A program made the position numbers and the translations under genes. This document shows, one piece after another, positions 35,366 to 46,432 of a DNA stretch of 64,000 nucleotides (the first letter of the stretch is position 1; every line of letters starts with the position of its first letter). Source of the DNA: Anisodus tanguticus (lineage: Eukaryota > Streptophyta > Magnoliopsida > Solanales > Solanaceae); assembly GCA_034509755.1 (NCBI GenBank), contig CM067549.1:48323052-48387051 (forward strand), written 5' to 3'. Below the pieces are notes generated by a model. It made no database searches. It was given only the letters and a program-made list of their open reading frames with translations, and had not been told where the DNA came from.

Positions 35366-35713
35366 CAGTGGCGGATTCAGGATTTTAATGTCGTGGATGC
35401 TAACCTCCCATTAACGTAAAGTTTCTATTGATCATAAAATATAAGTGTAATTATTAGAACATAATAATAAAAAATGTTAAACGAAAAAACATTTAATAAA
35501 ATAAAAAACTAAACGAAAAAGTGAACAAAAAAGATTAAAAAAAGAGGAATATATAGTATAAATTCTTAGGATACCAAAAAGAAGGATAAAGTCAAGAAAA
35601 AGAAAATTGCCCTAAGGGAATCGAACCCTCACACTTCCCTAACATTGTCTTAAGAATTTTTTTATGGTTTCCGTGCTCGAGTACTCGGACCACTACACGT
35701 GGATCCGCCCCTG
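35366..35713. mobile_element. hAT-type MITE, 348 bp
   Basis: Ends CAGTGGCGGATTCAGGATT and GGATCCGCCCCTG are inverted repeats with a perfect 8-bp duplication AATAGAAT (35358-35365, 35714-35721). On the minus strand the interior contains a B-box-like GGGTTCGATTCCC (35616-35628) and an upstream TGGTCCGAGT, so it may have a tRNA-derived core. It lies about 60 bp after the stop codon of copy c. Confidence 0.88.
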
Positions 35714-35879
35714 AATAGAATTATCATTTCTTTGTTTGGGTTATACGGTTGATGTCCTATGGTCAAAATGAATTCATTACTAATTTATGATATTTTCTTT
35801 TTGCTAAAAAAAAAAAGCTTTGAAATTAAAGCATGAAATTAAGAGTTATTACAGGCGGGGAGTGATCTATGTGAGTTAT

Positions 35880-36110
35880 TTCCTAAACTTTAAAGTATGC
35901 AAATGATATTTATGGACAAGTTTAGGTGAAAATTCTTTCACTATATATAGGTGAACATTTGATTCCAACAAAAGTGTGATGTGAAAGACTACGAGTTTGA
36001 ATATTAAAGAAAAGTATTATATGTTAGAAGGAATTATTCACTATCGCGTAATAAGCATAATTTTAGTGACTTTTCATTAAAATTCTACTATGATTTTTTA
36101 TGTGTCGCGA
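35880..36110 (+). repeat. start of the next tandem defensin-like unit
   Basis: This repeats 33540-33900 at high similarity, the 5' part of the DEFL unit; the unit ends in the exon 1 relic at 37778. Confidence 0.65.
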
Positions 36111-37480
36111 ATTTACGACACATTTGATACCATTTTCATGAACAATTAATGTCCTTATTGCATTTTTATTGTGTGTTTCTTACATTATTTTGATTTTGCA
36201 GAATTTTTGCATTGGGACACCAGGAAGTGAGAAAAGAGCATAGACGAGGATAAAAGTGTCGAAAAAGGGAAGAAGTGCAGCAAAGACCCACTCTGCGGAA
36301 CGCAGAATCAGACTGCGAACCCCAGATGAGGAACACAATCGTAGATTTTAATAGTGATCAGAGAATTTCAGAGCCCCAAAGTGCTACCCATTCTATGGTG
36401 CACTTTCGTTCTGCGGACCGCATTCCGATCTGCGAATCACTGCTCAACAAAAGTCCAAGCTCAGATTGTGATAATTCGGAGCACTTTTGCGGATCACATT
36501 CCTGTTCTATGGGCCGCACTTCCAACCGTGCGACAATCAAGACTGAAGCACCACTCTGCGAACCCTAGCATCATTGTGCGGACCGCAGTTCTGTGGTCGT
36601 AGAGTAAGACGCGATGACATTTTTGTAATTATTTGTCTACCATTTTTGGATTCCTATAAATGTAATGTCTAAGGTTTTGTGCAATGATACTTTTGAATAT
36701 TATAACTAGACATTGAGTAGTCTATTCAAGTCATTCTTTTGGAGAGAATCTATTTTGTTCTCATCGAAGAGACACACTAAAGAATCTTTCATTTCTTGAT
36801 GTAAAAAATCTTTGCAAGCATTCTATGTCTTCATTTATTATTGTGTTGTTTTCATTTTTCCATGAGTGGTTTGAATATAAGTTAGGGTTGTGATTAAAAA
36901 TGGAATTTGGTGGTTGAGTTAGCTTTTGACTATGAAAATGGTGTAGTGGTTGTGGGTATTTAACTACCCCTCATATTAAATAATCAAATGTTAGATTGCA
37001 AACATCCAATTCTTGACTATTGTCTCTAGTCACACTTGAAAAAAGAGACTAGAGTCTAGGAAAAAGTAGATTAATTAGAATTTGGGGCTTTAAACCCCAT
37101 TTAATGATTCCAACTAGAAATAGGAGAGAATCAATTTTCAAGCTAAATGATTTTAACAAAAATTCTGTCAGCGAAAAGGATATATTTTCGTCATTCGTGT
37201 AACGATAAGGGTATATACAACAACATACCAGTGTAATCCCCGAGCAGGGGTGTATACGTACCATTTTATAAAATAAGAAATATATCTACTTTAAATCGCA
37301 AAGTTGAAAAATATATTTGTACCTTTTCCCATCTAATAAATTAGAGGTCAATTTTCGCCTTCTAGGTTAGTTGAAAGGTTTGAGTTTTAAAGATTATTCC
37401 CATTTTTATTAGACACTATATCCACGCAAATATTTTCTTGCGCAGTAAAAGGACAATTTTACTGATGGTCATCTAAGTAA
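36111..37480. repeat. unclassified insertion with repeated TGCGGACCGCA words
   Basis: It begins with an inverted repeat TGTGTCG...CGACACA and interrupts the tandem DEFL unit. Between 36270 and 36600 variants of CTGCGGACCGCA/CTGCGAACC recur about eight times. It may be an LTR or other retroelement fragment, but no coding domain or target duplication was found. Confidence 0.45.
37207..37262 (-). repeat. short TS-type SINE 3' fragment
   Basis: CAACAACATACCAGTGTAAT on the plus strand is the inverse of the TS SINE tail (ATTACACTGGTATGTTGTTG), followed by the CCCC and GTACG words of its body. Confidence 0.5.
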
Positions 37481-37777
37481 AAACTTTTAACCAAAAGTTA
37501 TATTTTGCATAAAATTATTTAAGTAAAATCTAGGTAACTTAAATATAAATCTGACCAGGAAATACATATTTTGACAAAAAAAAATTAATATAGCTTTCCT
37601 AAACATTTAATAGGCCCTTATCTCGTAAACTAATGTAATATTTATTGGTTTGTCACAATCTTTGACTCATTTTTCACTACATTATTATAATATTTTACTC
37701 TTATATATATTACAATCATGGCTTAGACAATTCATAATGTTCTTTCAAAAGCCCAGACCCAATAATCAAAGCATAAA

Positions 37778-37833
37778 TGGCAAAGTTTCAGTGTACTATT
37801 GTCTCCTCATAGTCATGTTTTTGTCGGGTTGGG
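37778..37833 (+). pseudogene. defensin-like copy d, exon 1 only, cut by copia E
   Basis: ATGGCAAAG at 37778 aligns with the intact gene's exon 1, but one base is missing after it. The signal peptide frame (VSVYYCLLIVMFLSG) therefore runs out of frame with that ATG. Homology stops at TGTCGGGTT near 37832, where copia E coding sequence starts without any LTR. The upstream region to about 37600 matches the other DEFL promoters. Confidence 0.75.
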
Positions 37834-39181
37834 CCTGGGCCAAACAGCCCCTATTTTTCGTCACAACAGTACCCGGGAAATTGGGCCCAAATTCTCCCAA
37901 CAACAGGCCCAATTTCTCGGGTCAGCAGTGGTCCCCGAGGGGCAGCAAGCGGGTGTGCTTGGGTCTCGGCATCTGTAGGCCCACCATGCAGCGGGCCCCA
38001 CCCCTACCGACATTGAAGTCGCGATGCACACGCTTGGATTAAATCTTCCGGACACAAATTGGTACATAGACACCGGAGCCACTACTCACATGACGTCCGA
38101 CTAATGTACTCTCTCGTCTTATTCCAATTTGAGCAACAATTGTGGCATAATTGTTGGTAATGACAATTCAATTCCAATTCGTGGTTACGGTCATAGAATT
38201 TTGTCTCCCCCCCCCCCCCCATCCACCTCTCGTCTTGAAAAATGTCCTTCAGGCCCCTAACTTAATTAAAAATTTAGTGTATGTCCGTAAATTCACCACT
38301 GATAATTGGGTTTCTGTTGATTTTGATCCTTTTGGGTTTTTTGTGAAGGATTTCAAGACGGAATTCCTCTCATGAGATGTGATAGTAGAGAAGATCTTTA
38401 TCCTATCATGCCCACATCCGGTCTCTCGAGTCAAGCCTTGTCATATACTTTTGCAGCTTTCGATCCTTCCTTATGGCATGCACGTTTGGGTCACCCTGGG
38501 TCATCTATTGTTTCTTCCTTACATAAAAACAACTTTATTTATTGTAAGGGTACGCGTAGTACTCCAATTTTTCAATCTTGTTCTCTAGGAAAATTTGTTA
38601 AATTACCATTTGTAGACTCTATTTCTCGTACTTTAATGCCATTTGATTTTATTCATAGCGATTTATGGACATCTCCTGTTCTTAGTTCTTTGGGCCATCG
38701 TTATTATGTTCTATTTTTGGATGATTATTCTATTTTTATGGACTTTTCCGTTAGCGAAAAAATCACAAGTGTTTTCCACTTTTTTAAAATTTAGAACATT
38801 CATTCGTATCCAATTCGAACGGGAAATCAAAAATATTCAATGTGATAATGGCAAAAAATATGATAATGGGTTATTTCGGGATTTTTGTAGTACTAATGGA
38901 ATAAATTTTCGTTTCTCTTGTCCACATACGCCCTCACAAAATGGGAAAGCAGAACGCAAAATTCATACAATTAATAACATTGTCCGAACTTTATTGGTTC
39001 ATGCTTTCGTACCCCCTTCCTTTTGGCATCATGCTCTGCAAATGACTGCATATCTTCTTAACATTCTTCATACCAAGGGTTTGGCATATCCATCCCCCCT
39101 TCAAATCTTATATAATAAGACTCCTTCGTATTTACATCTTAGGGTCTTTGGGTGCTTATGTTAACCACTAGTTCCGTCAAC

Positions 39182-39426
39182 ATTCGTTATGTATGGATGA
39201 TGAGATTCCATTGATACAGACCCAATTCCAATAGACTTATTGGAGGGTCCCATTGGCGTGCATCTAGTAGGAATTGAACCTACGAATTCACCAATTATGA
39301 GTTGGGCGCTTTAACCATTCAGCCATGGATGCTTAGCAGGGATCCTCGTACATGGTGAATAACCAAATTCCAATTGAAATGAAATCTTATGATAAATCAA
39401 TGCAATTTAGGAGGAATCAATGAGAG
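39182..39426 (-). other. nuclear plastid DNA insert (trnI-CAU to ycf2 upstream region)
   Basis: The sequence breaks the copia E integrase frame between TTCCGTCAAC and ATTAACAAATTTC; the F arm lacks it. It contains a complete plastid-type trnI-CAU and the spacer reading to GGAGGAATCAATGAG, the leader just before plastid ycf2 (recognised from the conserved plastid gene order rpl23-trnI-ycf2). Its size and sharp edges indicate a single transfer into an already existing retroelement copy. Confidence 0.85.
39259..39332 (-). tRNA. trnI-CAU: plastid-derived trnI-CAU copy (74 nt), probably not functional
   Basis: On the minus strand it reads GCATCCATGGCTGAATGG, anticodon loop AACTCATAATT (CAU), T arm GTAGGTTCAATTCCTAC, ending TGCA. 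All arms fold. One acceptor-stem pair is C:A, where the plastid gene as I recall it has C:G. In plastids this tRNA has a modified CAU anticodon and reads AUA isoleucine codons; in the nucleus it is expected to be inert. Confidence 0.85.
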
Positions 39427-41267
39427 ATTAACAAATTTCAAGCACGTTCTACTCCGTGTGTGTTTTTGGGTTATCCGTCCAATCATCGTGGTTACAAATG
39501 TTTTGATTTATCGTCTAATAAAATCTTCATTAGTCGCCACGTTAATTTTGATGAATCCTAATTTTCGTTTACTAAAGTAAGTAGTCCTGGGCCTAGTTCA
39601 TATAATTTTTTAGATGATGATGTCTCCCCATATATTATCCACCATTTCTTGAACTTGTACCGCGCCCAAAATCCGCCAGCGGGCCCACTGCCTGCTGGGC
39701 ATTCTGTTCCGCCACTACCCACGGGTTCTGCCCCAGTTTCGGTGATGGGCCCAGTTTTGACTATTGGGCCAGTTGCCCAGCCCAATACCGAAACTGCTTC
39801 GGTTTCGACTTCTGTCCCAATTACCATGTCCAGTAATGGGCCAGCAGGCCCACTGCCTGTTGGGCAGCCCATCCCGCATTCTTCCCAAAATCCACACAAT
39901 TCTTCCCCGACTCATAGACCAGTCATTCATAGTCAACGGGCTATTTTTAAACCAAGATGACATTTTAATCTAAATTCTGATGTCTTTAAATCCCCTCTAC
40001 CCCGTAACCCAGTGTTTGCCTTAAATGACCCGAATTGGAAATTGGCTATGAACAACGAATATGATGCTCTTATTGAAAATAAGACGTGGGAGTTGGTACC
40101 CCGTCCTTCTAGTGTTAATATTATTCAGTCTATGTGGATTTTTACTCATAAGGATAATTCTGATGGTTCTTTTACGATGAATAAGGCTTGTCTTGTAGGT
40201 GATGGTAAGACTCAGCAGGTTAGCGTGTATTGTGGTGAGACGCTTAGTCAGGTAGTCAAACCGGCTACCATTCACACTGTTCTCAATCTGGCTCTTTCAA
40301 AAATCTGGCTCATTCATCAGTTAGATGTGAAGAATGCTTTTTAACATGATGATCTTAAGGAGACCATTTACATGCATCAGCCCTTAGGTTTTCTAGACCC
40401 CAAATATCCTCACCATGTCTGTTTATTGAAGAAGTCCTTGTATGGGCTTAAGCAGGCCCCACGGGCTTGGTATAAGCGATTTGCAGATTATGTTTCATCT
40501 ATTGGGAGTTCACATAGCAGGTCTGATAATTCATTGTTCATATATCGTCGTGGTACTTCCCTGGCTTACGTACTATTATATGTGGATGATATTATATTAA
40601 CTGCCTCTTCTGATGCTTTGCGGAAGTGTATCATGACAATGCTCAGTTCTGAGTTTGCTATGAAGGACTTGTGATCCTTGAGTTATTTTTTTAGGATTGT
40701 TGTCATTCGTCATGCAGGTGGGTTATTCTTATCACAATAGAAGTATGCCGCTGAGATCATTGAGCGAGTTGGTATGTCATGCAGGTCTACTTCCACTCCC
40801 GTTGATACTAAACCCAAACTGGTGCTGCAGCTGGCTCACCGTAAGAGGATCTGACTCACTATCGCAGTCTTGCAGGGGCTCTTCAGTATCTTACTTTCAC
40901 GAGACCAGATATTACGTATGTCGTACAATATGTATGCTTGTTTATGCATGATCCCAGGGTTGAGCACATGAATGCGCTTAAACACATTATTCGATACATC
41001 CAGTGGACACTTGACTATGACTTATATTTATATCCTTCCTCGACATCTACACTTGTCTCGAATACTGATGTTGATTGGGGTCATGTCCATATACCAGAAG
41101 CTCCACGTCCGGCTATTGAATGTTTCTTGGTAATAACTTGGTCTCATGGTTTTCGAAGCGTCAGTCTACATTATCTCGCTCTAGTGTAGAGGCCGAGTAT
41201 AGGGGGTAGCCAGTGTGGTCTCTGAATCCTATTGGTTACGTAATTTCTTCACAAAAGTCAATAGGAT

Positions 41268-44080
41268 TCAGATACCACATTGGCTACTCCCCTGATACTC
41301 GGCCTCTACACTAGAGTGTGATAAAGTTGACTGACGCTTGACAGACCATGAAACCAAGTTATTCCCAAGAAACATACTAAATCCAGACGTAGATTGTCTG
41401 GTGTCTGGACAGTCACCCCAATCAGCATCTGTATACGAGACAAGGGCTGACGTCGAAGAAGGATATAAATGCAAGTCATAGTCAAGTATCCCCTGAATAT
41501 ACCGAATGACGCGTTTGAGCGCATTCATGTGCTCAACTCTGGGATCATGCATAAACAAACACACTTGTTGTACAACATACGTAATATCAGGTCTCGTGAA
41601 TGTAAGATACTGAAGGGCCCCTGCAAGACTGCGATATCGGGTCGGATCCTCGTATGGTGCGCCAGCCGCAGCACTAGGTTTGAGCTTAGTATCAACGGGA
41701 GTGGAAGTGGACTTATAAGATGACATCCCAGCCCTCTCAATGATCTCAACCGCATACTTCCGTTGAGATAAGAATAACCCACCTGCATGACGAGTAACAT
41801 CAATCCTAAAAAATAATTCAAGGGCCCCAAGTCTTTCATAGCAAACTCAGAGTTGAGCATTGTCATGATAGACTGGCGTAAGGCATCGGAAGAGGCAGTC
41901 AGAATAATATCATCCACATATAACAGAATATAGGCCAAGGATGAACCACGACGATAGATGAACAAGGAATTATCCGACCTGCTGTGAGTGAACCCAATAG
42001 TCGAAACATAGTCGGCAAACCACGTATACCAGGCTCGTGGAGACTGCTTAAGCCCATATAAGGACTTCTTCAACAAACAGACATGATGAGGATGTTTAGG
42101 ATCCCTAAATCCCAAAGGTTTATGCATATAGACTGTTTCCTTGAGATCACCATGGAGGAAAGCATTATTTACATCTAACTGATTAATAGGCCATGCTTTC
42201 AAAAGAGCCAAGCTGAGCAAGTGCAAATGGTAGCCGGTTTGACCACCGGACTAAACGTCTCACCACAATCCACACCAACCTGCTGAGTCTTACTATCACC
42301 CACAAGTCGCGCCTTATGTCGGGCAAATGAACCATCTAAATTTTCTTTATGAGCAAAAATCCACATAGACCTAATAATATTAATACCAGCTGGACGGGGC
42401 ACCAACTCCCACGTCTTATTATCAATAAGAGCATTATATTAATCGGTCATAGCAATTTTCCAATTCGGGTCATTTAATGCAGACACGGGATTACGGGGTA
42501 AGGGTGATTTAAGAACATTAGAATGTAAATTAAAATATACTTTTGGTTTAAAAATCCCCCGTTGACTACGAGTGACTGGTCTATGACTCGGGGCAGAGAC
42601 GGGTGGATTTAGGAAAATTTTGGGACTCGGGACGGACTGGCCAGCAGGCAGTGGGCCTGCTGGCCCAAATCGAGAATTAAAGCCGAAGCTGGGCACTGGA
42701 ACTGGGCCAACACTGGACCCAGAAATAGTCCCCGAAACTGGGCCAGAACTGGAAGATGGCGCTGTTTGGGGAGGACCAACGGGCAGTGGGCCCGCTGGTG
42801 GAGTTGGGGTGCGAGACACGTTCGAAAATAGTGAATAAGTTTCTGGGATATACCATTATCTAAAAAATTATACGAACTAGGCACGGGATTACTCCCCTTA
42901 GCAAACGAAAATTGGGATTCATCAAAAATGACATGGAGACTACTGATGATTTTATTAGAGGATAAATCAAAGCATTTGTAACCACGATGATTAGACAGAA
43001 AATCCAAAAATACACACGGAGTCGACCGAGCCTGAAGTTTGTTAATTGTGGTGGACGGAAATTGTGGATAACACAAACACCCAAAGACCCTAAGATGTGA
43101 ATATGAAAGGGTCTTATTATATAGAGTTTGTAGGGGGGAAGAATATGTCAAACCTTTTGAAGGAAGTATGTTTAGGAGATATGTAGCCATTTGTAGAGCA
43201 TGATGCCAAAAAGACGGGGGTACGGAAGCATGAATCAATAAAGTACAGACAATGTTATTAATGGTACAAATTTTGCGTTCGGCTTTCCCATTTTGTGAAG
43301 ACGTATGAGGACAAGAAAAACAAAAATTGATCACATTATTAGCACAGAATTCCCGAAATACCCCATTGTCATATTCTTTGCTATTATTACATTGAATATT
43401 TTTTATTTCCCGTTCGAATTGGGTTCTAATGAATGCTCTAAATTTTAGGAAGATGGAGAAAACTTAAGATTTCTTTGCTATCGGAAAAGTCCATAAAAAA
43501 TTAAAATAATCATCCAAAAAGAGAACATAATACCGATGACCCAATGAACTAAGAACAGGAGACGTCCATAAATCGTTGTGAATAATATCAAATGACATTA
43601 AAGTATGAGAATGTGAGTCTACAAATGGCAACCTAACAATTTTTCCTAAAGAGCAAGACTGACAATTTGGAGTACTATGCGTACCCTTACATGAAATAAA
43701 ATTATTTTTATCTAATGACGACAAAACAGAAGACCCTGGATAACCAAGACGAGCATGCCACAAGGAAGGAGCAAAGGTTGCAAACGCTGATGGCAAGGCT
43801 TGACTCGATGGACCAGAACCGGGTGTGATAGGATAAAGATCTCCCATACTATCACACCTCATGAGAGGACTCCCCGTCTTGAAATCCTTCACAGAGAAAT
43901 CAAATGGATCAAATTCAACAGAAACGGAATTGTCAGTCGTGAATTTACGGACAGACACTAAGTTTTTAATCAATTTCAGGGCATATAAGGTATTTTTCAA
44001 GATAAGGGGTGGATTGGGGAGAGATAAAGTTTTATGACCATAACCCTGAATTGGAATAGAGTTACCATGTACCAATTCAG
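41268..44080 (-). pseudogene. copia F pol
   Basis: Integrase runs from about 44075 to 42860 with WHARLGYPGSS, CQSCSLGK, IIHNDLWTSP, LFLDDYF and CPHTSSQNGKAERK. Its core aspartate-bearing CDN block lies where frames change near 43400. A Pro/Gly-rich spacer runs 42820-42560. RT starts at NWKIAMTD (about 42445) with LLYVDDII near 41915. RNase H includes CPDTRQSTSGF and stops at EAEYQG. The protease aspartate region is damaged near 44070, and frameshifts sit near 43480, 42425, 42230 and 41800. Inactive. Confidence 0.83.
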
Positions 44081-44117
44081 ATCCGGTTGCATTAACCCAA
44101 GTATGTGCATTACGGCC

Positions 44118-45162
44118 TCAACGTCGGTGTGAGTAGGTGTGGTGCCCACTGCTGAGAATGTTTGTATGGGCCGAGGCCCAAGCAGTTGTTGCCCCGACCC
44201 AGTGCTGAAGCGAGACGAAGAAGCTTGACTGTTGGGCCTGAATTGGGGTTGTCCAGCCCACTGCCCATTGGGAGAACCTGGAAAATAGGGGTTGTTGGGC
44301 CACGACCCACTGCCATGGGCCCCGCAGCTGGGACCGGTAGGGAGGTGGCCCACTGTTGACTGGACGGGGCCCACTGCCAGAATGTTGTCCACCGGAACCG
44401 CCGCGTTTGCCCTCGCGGTTTTTGCCATTATTCTTACGATTATTTTTGCCGCCACCATGAGCACGGTTTTGGCCCAAATTATCAACAAAACCCAAAGAAG
44501 TTGTGGAGGACATCATCAGGACGATAGGGCTTGCACCGGTAGCCGCTTTCATAGCCAAACCGGCTTCTTCCAAAGTAAGCATGGAGCGGGCTTGGTAAAA
44601 AGCGAGAAGTGGATTACTTTGACGAATGAGAGTCCCAACACCATTATAGGCCTCAGAAAGGCCGGCAACCAATTGTAGAACCAGACGATTATTTGTCACA
44701 GGTGCGTCAACGTTACGGAGTTGGTCGGCCAACTCCTTGAGTTCTTACAATATGCAGACACGTTTGGAAATTCTTCTATGCGAACTTGAGAGAATTCCTG
44801 CTCGAGTGTGACAACACGTGAATGTTGGTTATCTTGGAATATGTCACGCAATCTATTTCAAGTAGCCATAGCCGTAGTGTCCGGCTCAATGATCGTCTGT
44901 AAGAGGTCAATCGAAATAGTGAAATAAATCCACTAGAGAACGGTAGCTTCAAGAGTAATCCATTACTAAGGATCCTCCGCGGGAATAGGTGCAGCAGGAG
45001 AAATTATGTGATGGATGACTTGATGGGAGATAGCGTGAATTTTAAATAATTCTGCCCTCGTCACATATTGGACGTTTTCCATCTCAAGAACAATAGGGAT
45101 GTTTGTTCTTGATGTTAGAAACCATGAGGGCAGGATGAAAAATGTTCTTAGACATAACGAAA
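44118..45162 (-). pseudogene. copia F gag
   Basis: A start at MSKNIFHPALMVSNIKN (about 45162) leads into the UBN2-type capsid region with stops and a shift. The frame then runs openly from 44732 (LRNVDAPVTNNRLVLQLVAGL) to a Gly/Asn/Lys-rich then Gln/Pro-rich tail at 44118. No CCHC knuckle is visible. Confidence 0.75.
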
Positions 45163-45334
45163 GAGCAAAGGTAGAGAAGGGGAAATTTGGGAAGAATGGA
45201 GGTAAAAAATATCACGAATTCCGGTGAAGGGGGACAAAAATCGAGGCAGGTGTGGCCGAGAACAGGCACAAAAACCGAGAGCAATATTTTGAGAACAAAG
45301 GCGGAAGCAAGTTAGACCTAGTCTCTTGATACCA

Positions 45335-45599
45335 TGAAAGAAATAATCTCCTTCCTTATTTTCATTAATTGAAAGACTATATATACAAGTTACATATTTC
45401 CATAATAGGAAAATCATTTTCCTATTCTACTCTTAAAACCCTATTCTAGTAGTACAAGACTTCTTTAATTATGGTAAGTGTACAATGCTAAGTAATACAA
45501 AGATCCTACATTTATTATACTACTCCTACATGGACCAAGGTCCCGTGATAAACACTATATATATCACGGGAATATACATGGAATATACATTGTCTAACA
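45335..45599 (-). repeat. 5' LTR of copia F
   Basis: Minus strand TGTTAGACAATG to TTATTTCTTTCA, 265 bp, followed by the primer site at 45334-45321. An inner inverted repeat CCCGTGATA...TATCACGGG (45542-45571) is present. Confidence 0.8.
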
Positions 45600-46045
45600 G
45601 TACTTAAAGAGAATACTACTTAGATTTCAGAAATATAAGAGGGTTACCGCTTTCAACTATTTTATCTCCTCTTTTATGAAGTTGTATTTTCCTTCTTGAC
45701 TTCGCACAACCAACCCAAAAAGATAATTATTTGTATACCTTTCTTTCTGATTGTTTTTATTGGTGTTGCATCGTATAATTATATAATTTGTTAATAAGGA
45801 AAAACAATTCGGATGTAAGCAAAATAAATTATCTCATTTATCCCGATTTAATTTATAAAATATTATTTTTAAATTCACTAAGAAACCACGCGAAGCAATC
45901 AAATTCACTAGTTGTAAATTAAATAATGACCTCATTATGATCATAAAGCATCAAACTTATAACTTGACCAAACAAATAATAAGTTTGACATTTTGATGAA
46001 GTCTAATAAGAGTATTTAATTAGCAATGTCATTTCATAGAAATCT
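45600..46045. other. flank between copia F and defensin-like copy e
   Basis: AT-rich, no ORF or clear repeat. The last 60 bp are probably the 3' flank of the minus-strand defensin-like copy. Confidence 0.35.
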
Positions 46046-46200
46046 TTAACAATAGTACACAAACACAAATGGGATTAGGATCATCCGGGCTTTGCATACA
46101 AGTTGCACCAAATAATCTATCTTGATACTCCCCCTGGCAGCTAGGCATACAATCATCTTTCACGTTGCATTTTACGTTGAAAATTGGAGCAGCTCATTGA
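46046..46200 (-). pseudogene. defensin-like copy e, exon 2 relic
   Basis: On the minus strand it reads APIFNVKCNVKDDCMPSC, then YQDRLFGATCMQS and PICVC. This aligns over its length with exon 2 of the intact gene. The codon of the first cysteine is TGA (46196-46194), and a 2-bp deletion near the end shifts the frame so that the final YYC-stop is read out of frame. The splice acceptor is lost. The intron remnant follows at 46201-46432. Confidence 0.8.
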
Positions 46201-46432
46201 TCAGTTAAAAATCCAATTAAAAAAGATAACAATGGTACAAGTATTAATTGATTTCATATGTCGTCTATTCATTAGTCTATACAAGAAATTAAATTGTGAT
46301 TAGAAACTACATAAGTAGTATTACAAATAGTACTTATCAAAAACGTTTACGTATTAAAATGCTTATTTGAGATAGTATTATTTAACTTTCTAAAATCACA
46401 TTAATAATAAAATAGATAAAATGTAAACAGAA
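46201..46432 (-). other. intron remnant of defensin-like copy e
   Basis: It aligns with 1309-1450 and with the intron of copy c (GTTTAC...TATTTTATTATTAATGTGATTTTAG on the minus strand, in pieces). It ends abruptly at the copia integrase fragment near 46433, so exon 1 is missing. Confidence 0.6.

Larger units (their letters stand above)
38040..41233 (+). pseudogene. copia E pol
   Basis: Order is protease, integrase zinc region (WHARLGHPGSS...CKG...CSLGK, 38475-38595), IHSDLWTSP, LFLDDYS, FERE.K.IQCDNGK near 38830, CPHTPSQNGKAER (about 38920), plastid insert at 39182-39426, then FLGYPSNHRG-like sequence, Pro/Gly-rich spacer (39650-39950), and RT from NWKLAMNNEYDAL (about 40035) with YVDD near 40580. 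RNase H is cut at WLRNF. Stops and frameshifts occur at 38101, 38793, 40342, 40672 and elsewhere. Inactive. Confidence 0.83.
37834..41245 (+). mobile_element. copia E, left arm of the inverted repeat
   Basis: It holds the end of gag, protease (YIDTGATTHMT near 38062), integrase, RT and part of RNase H, with neither LTR. The left edge lies in a defensin-like exon and the right edge at the palindrome centre. A 245-bp plastid DNA insert interrupts the integrase. The sequence resembles copia F (inverted) and copia A. Confidence 0.85.
37834..44315. repeat. 6.5-kb tail-to-tail inverted repeat of copia E and F
   Basis: The left arm (37834-41233) and right arm (41258-44315) code the same copia proteins on opposite strands and meet at a centre near 41246. 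The last 13 bp (CTGAATCCTATTG and its inverse) are perfect, the loop is 24 nt, and outward the match continues with small differences (GGCCGAGTAT on both sides). The left arm is longer by the plastid insert. Confidence 0.88.
41258..45599 (-). mobile_element. copia F, right arm of the inverted repeat, with 5' LTR
   Basis: On the minus strand: 5' LTR (45599-45335), primer site TGGTATCAAGAGAC, gag, protease region, integrase, RT and part of RNase H, ending at the palindrome centre without a 3' LTR. The reading frames are longer and better kept than in E, suggesting that it is the younger or less decayed copy. Confidence 0.87.

Noticed and set aside
36275..36568. A 97-codon plus-strand ORF
   Set aside because: Its sequence is made of the repeated TGCGGACC-type words of an unclassified repeat, so the open frame is a product of composition.
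37650..38042. A 130-codon ORF joining signal-peptide-like and copia sequence as a new fusion gene
   Set aside because: The frame begins upstream in non-coding DNA, is not the frame of the DEFL start codon and ends in copia gag; a chance fusion at a breakpoint is more likely.
39259..39332. trnI-CAU as a working nuclear tRNA gene
   Set aside because: It is embedded in plastid spacer DNA inside a dead retroelement and has an acceptor-stem mismatch; plastid trnI-CAU also needs plastid modification to act as isoleucine tRNA.
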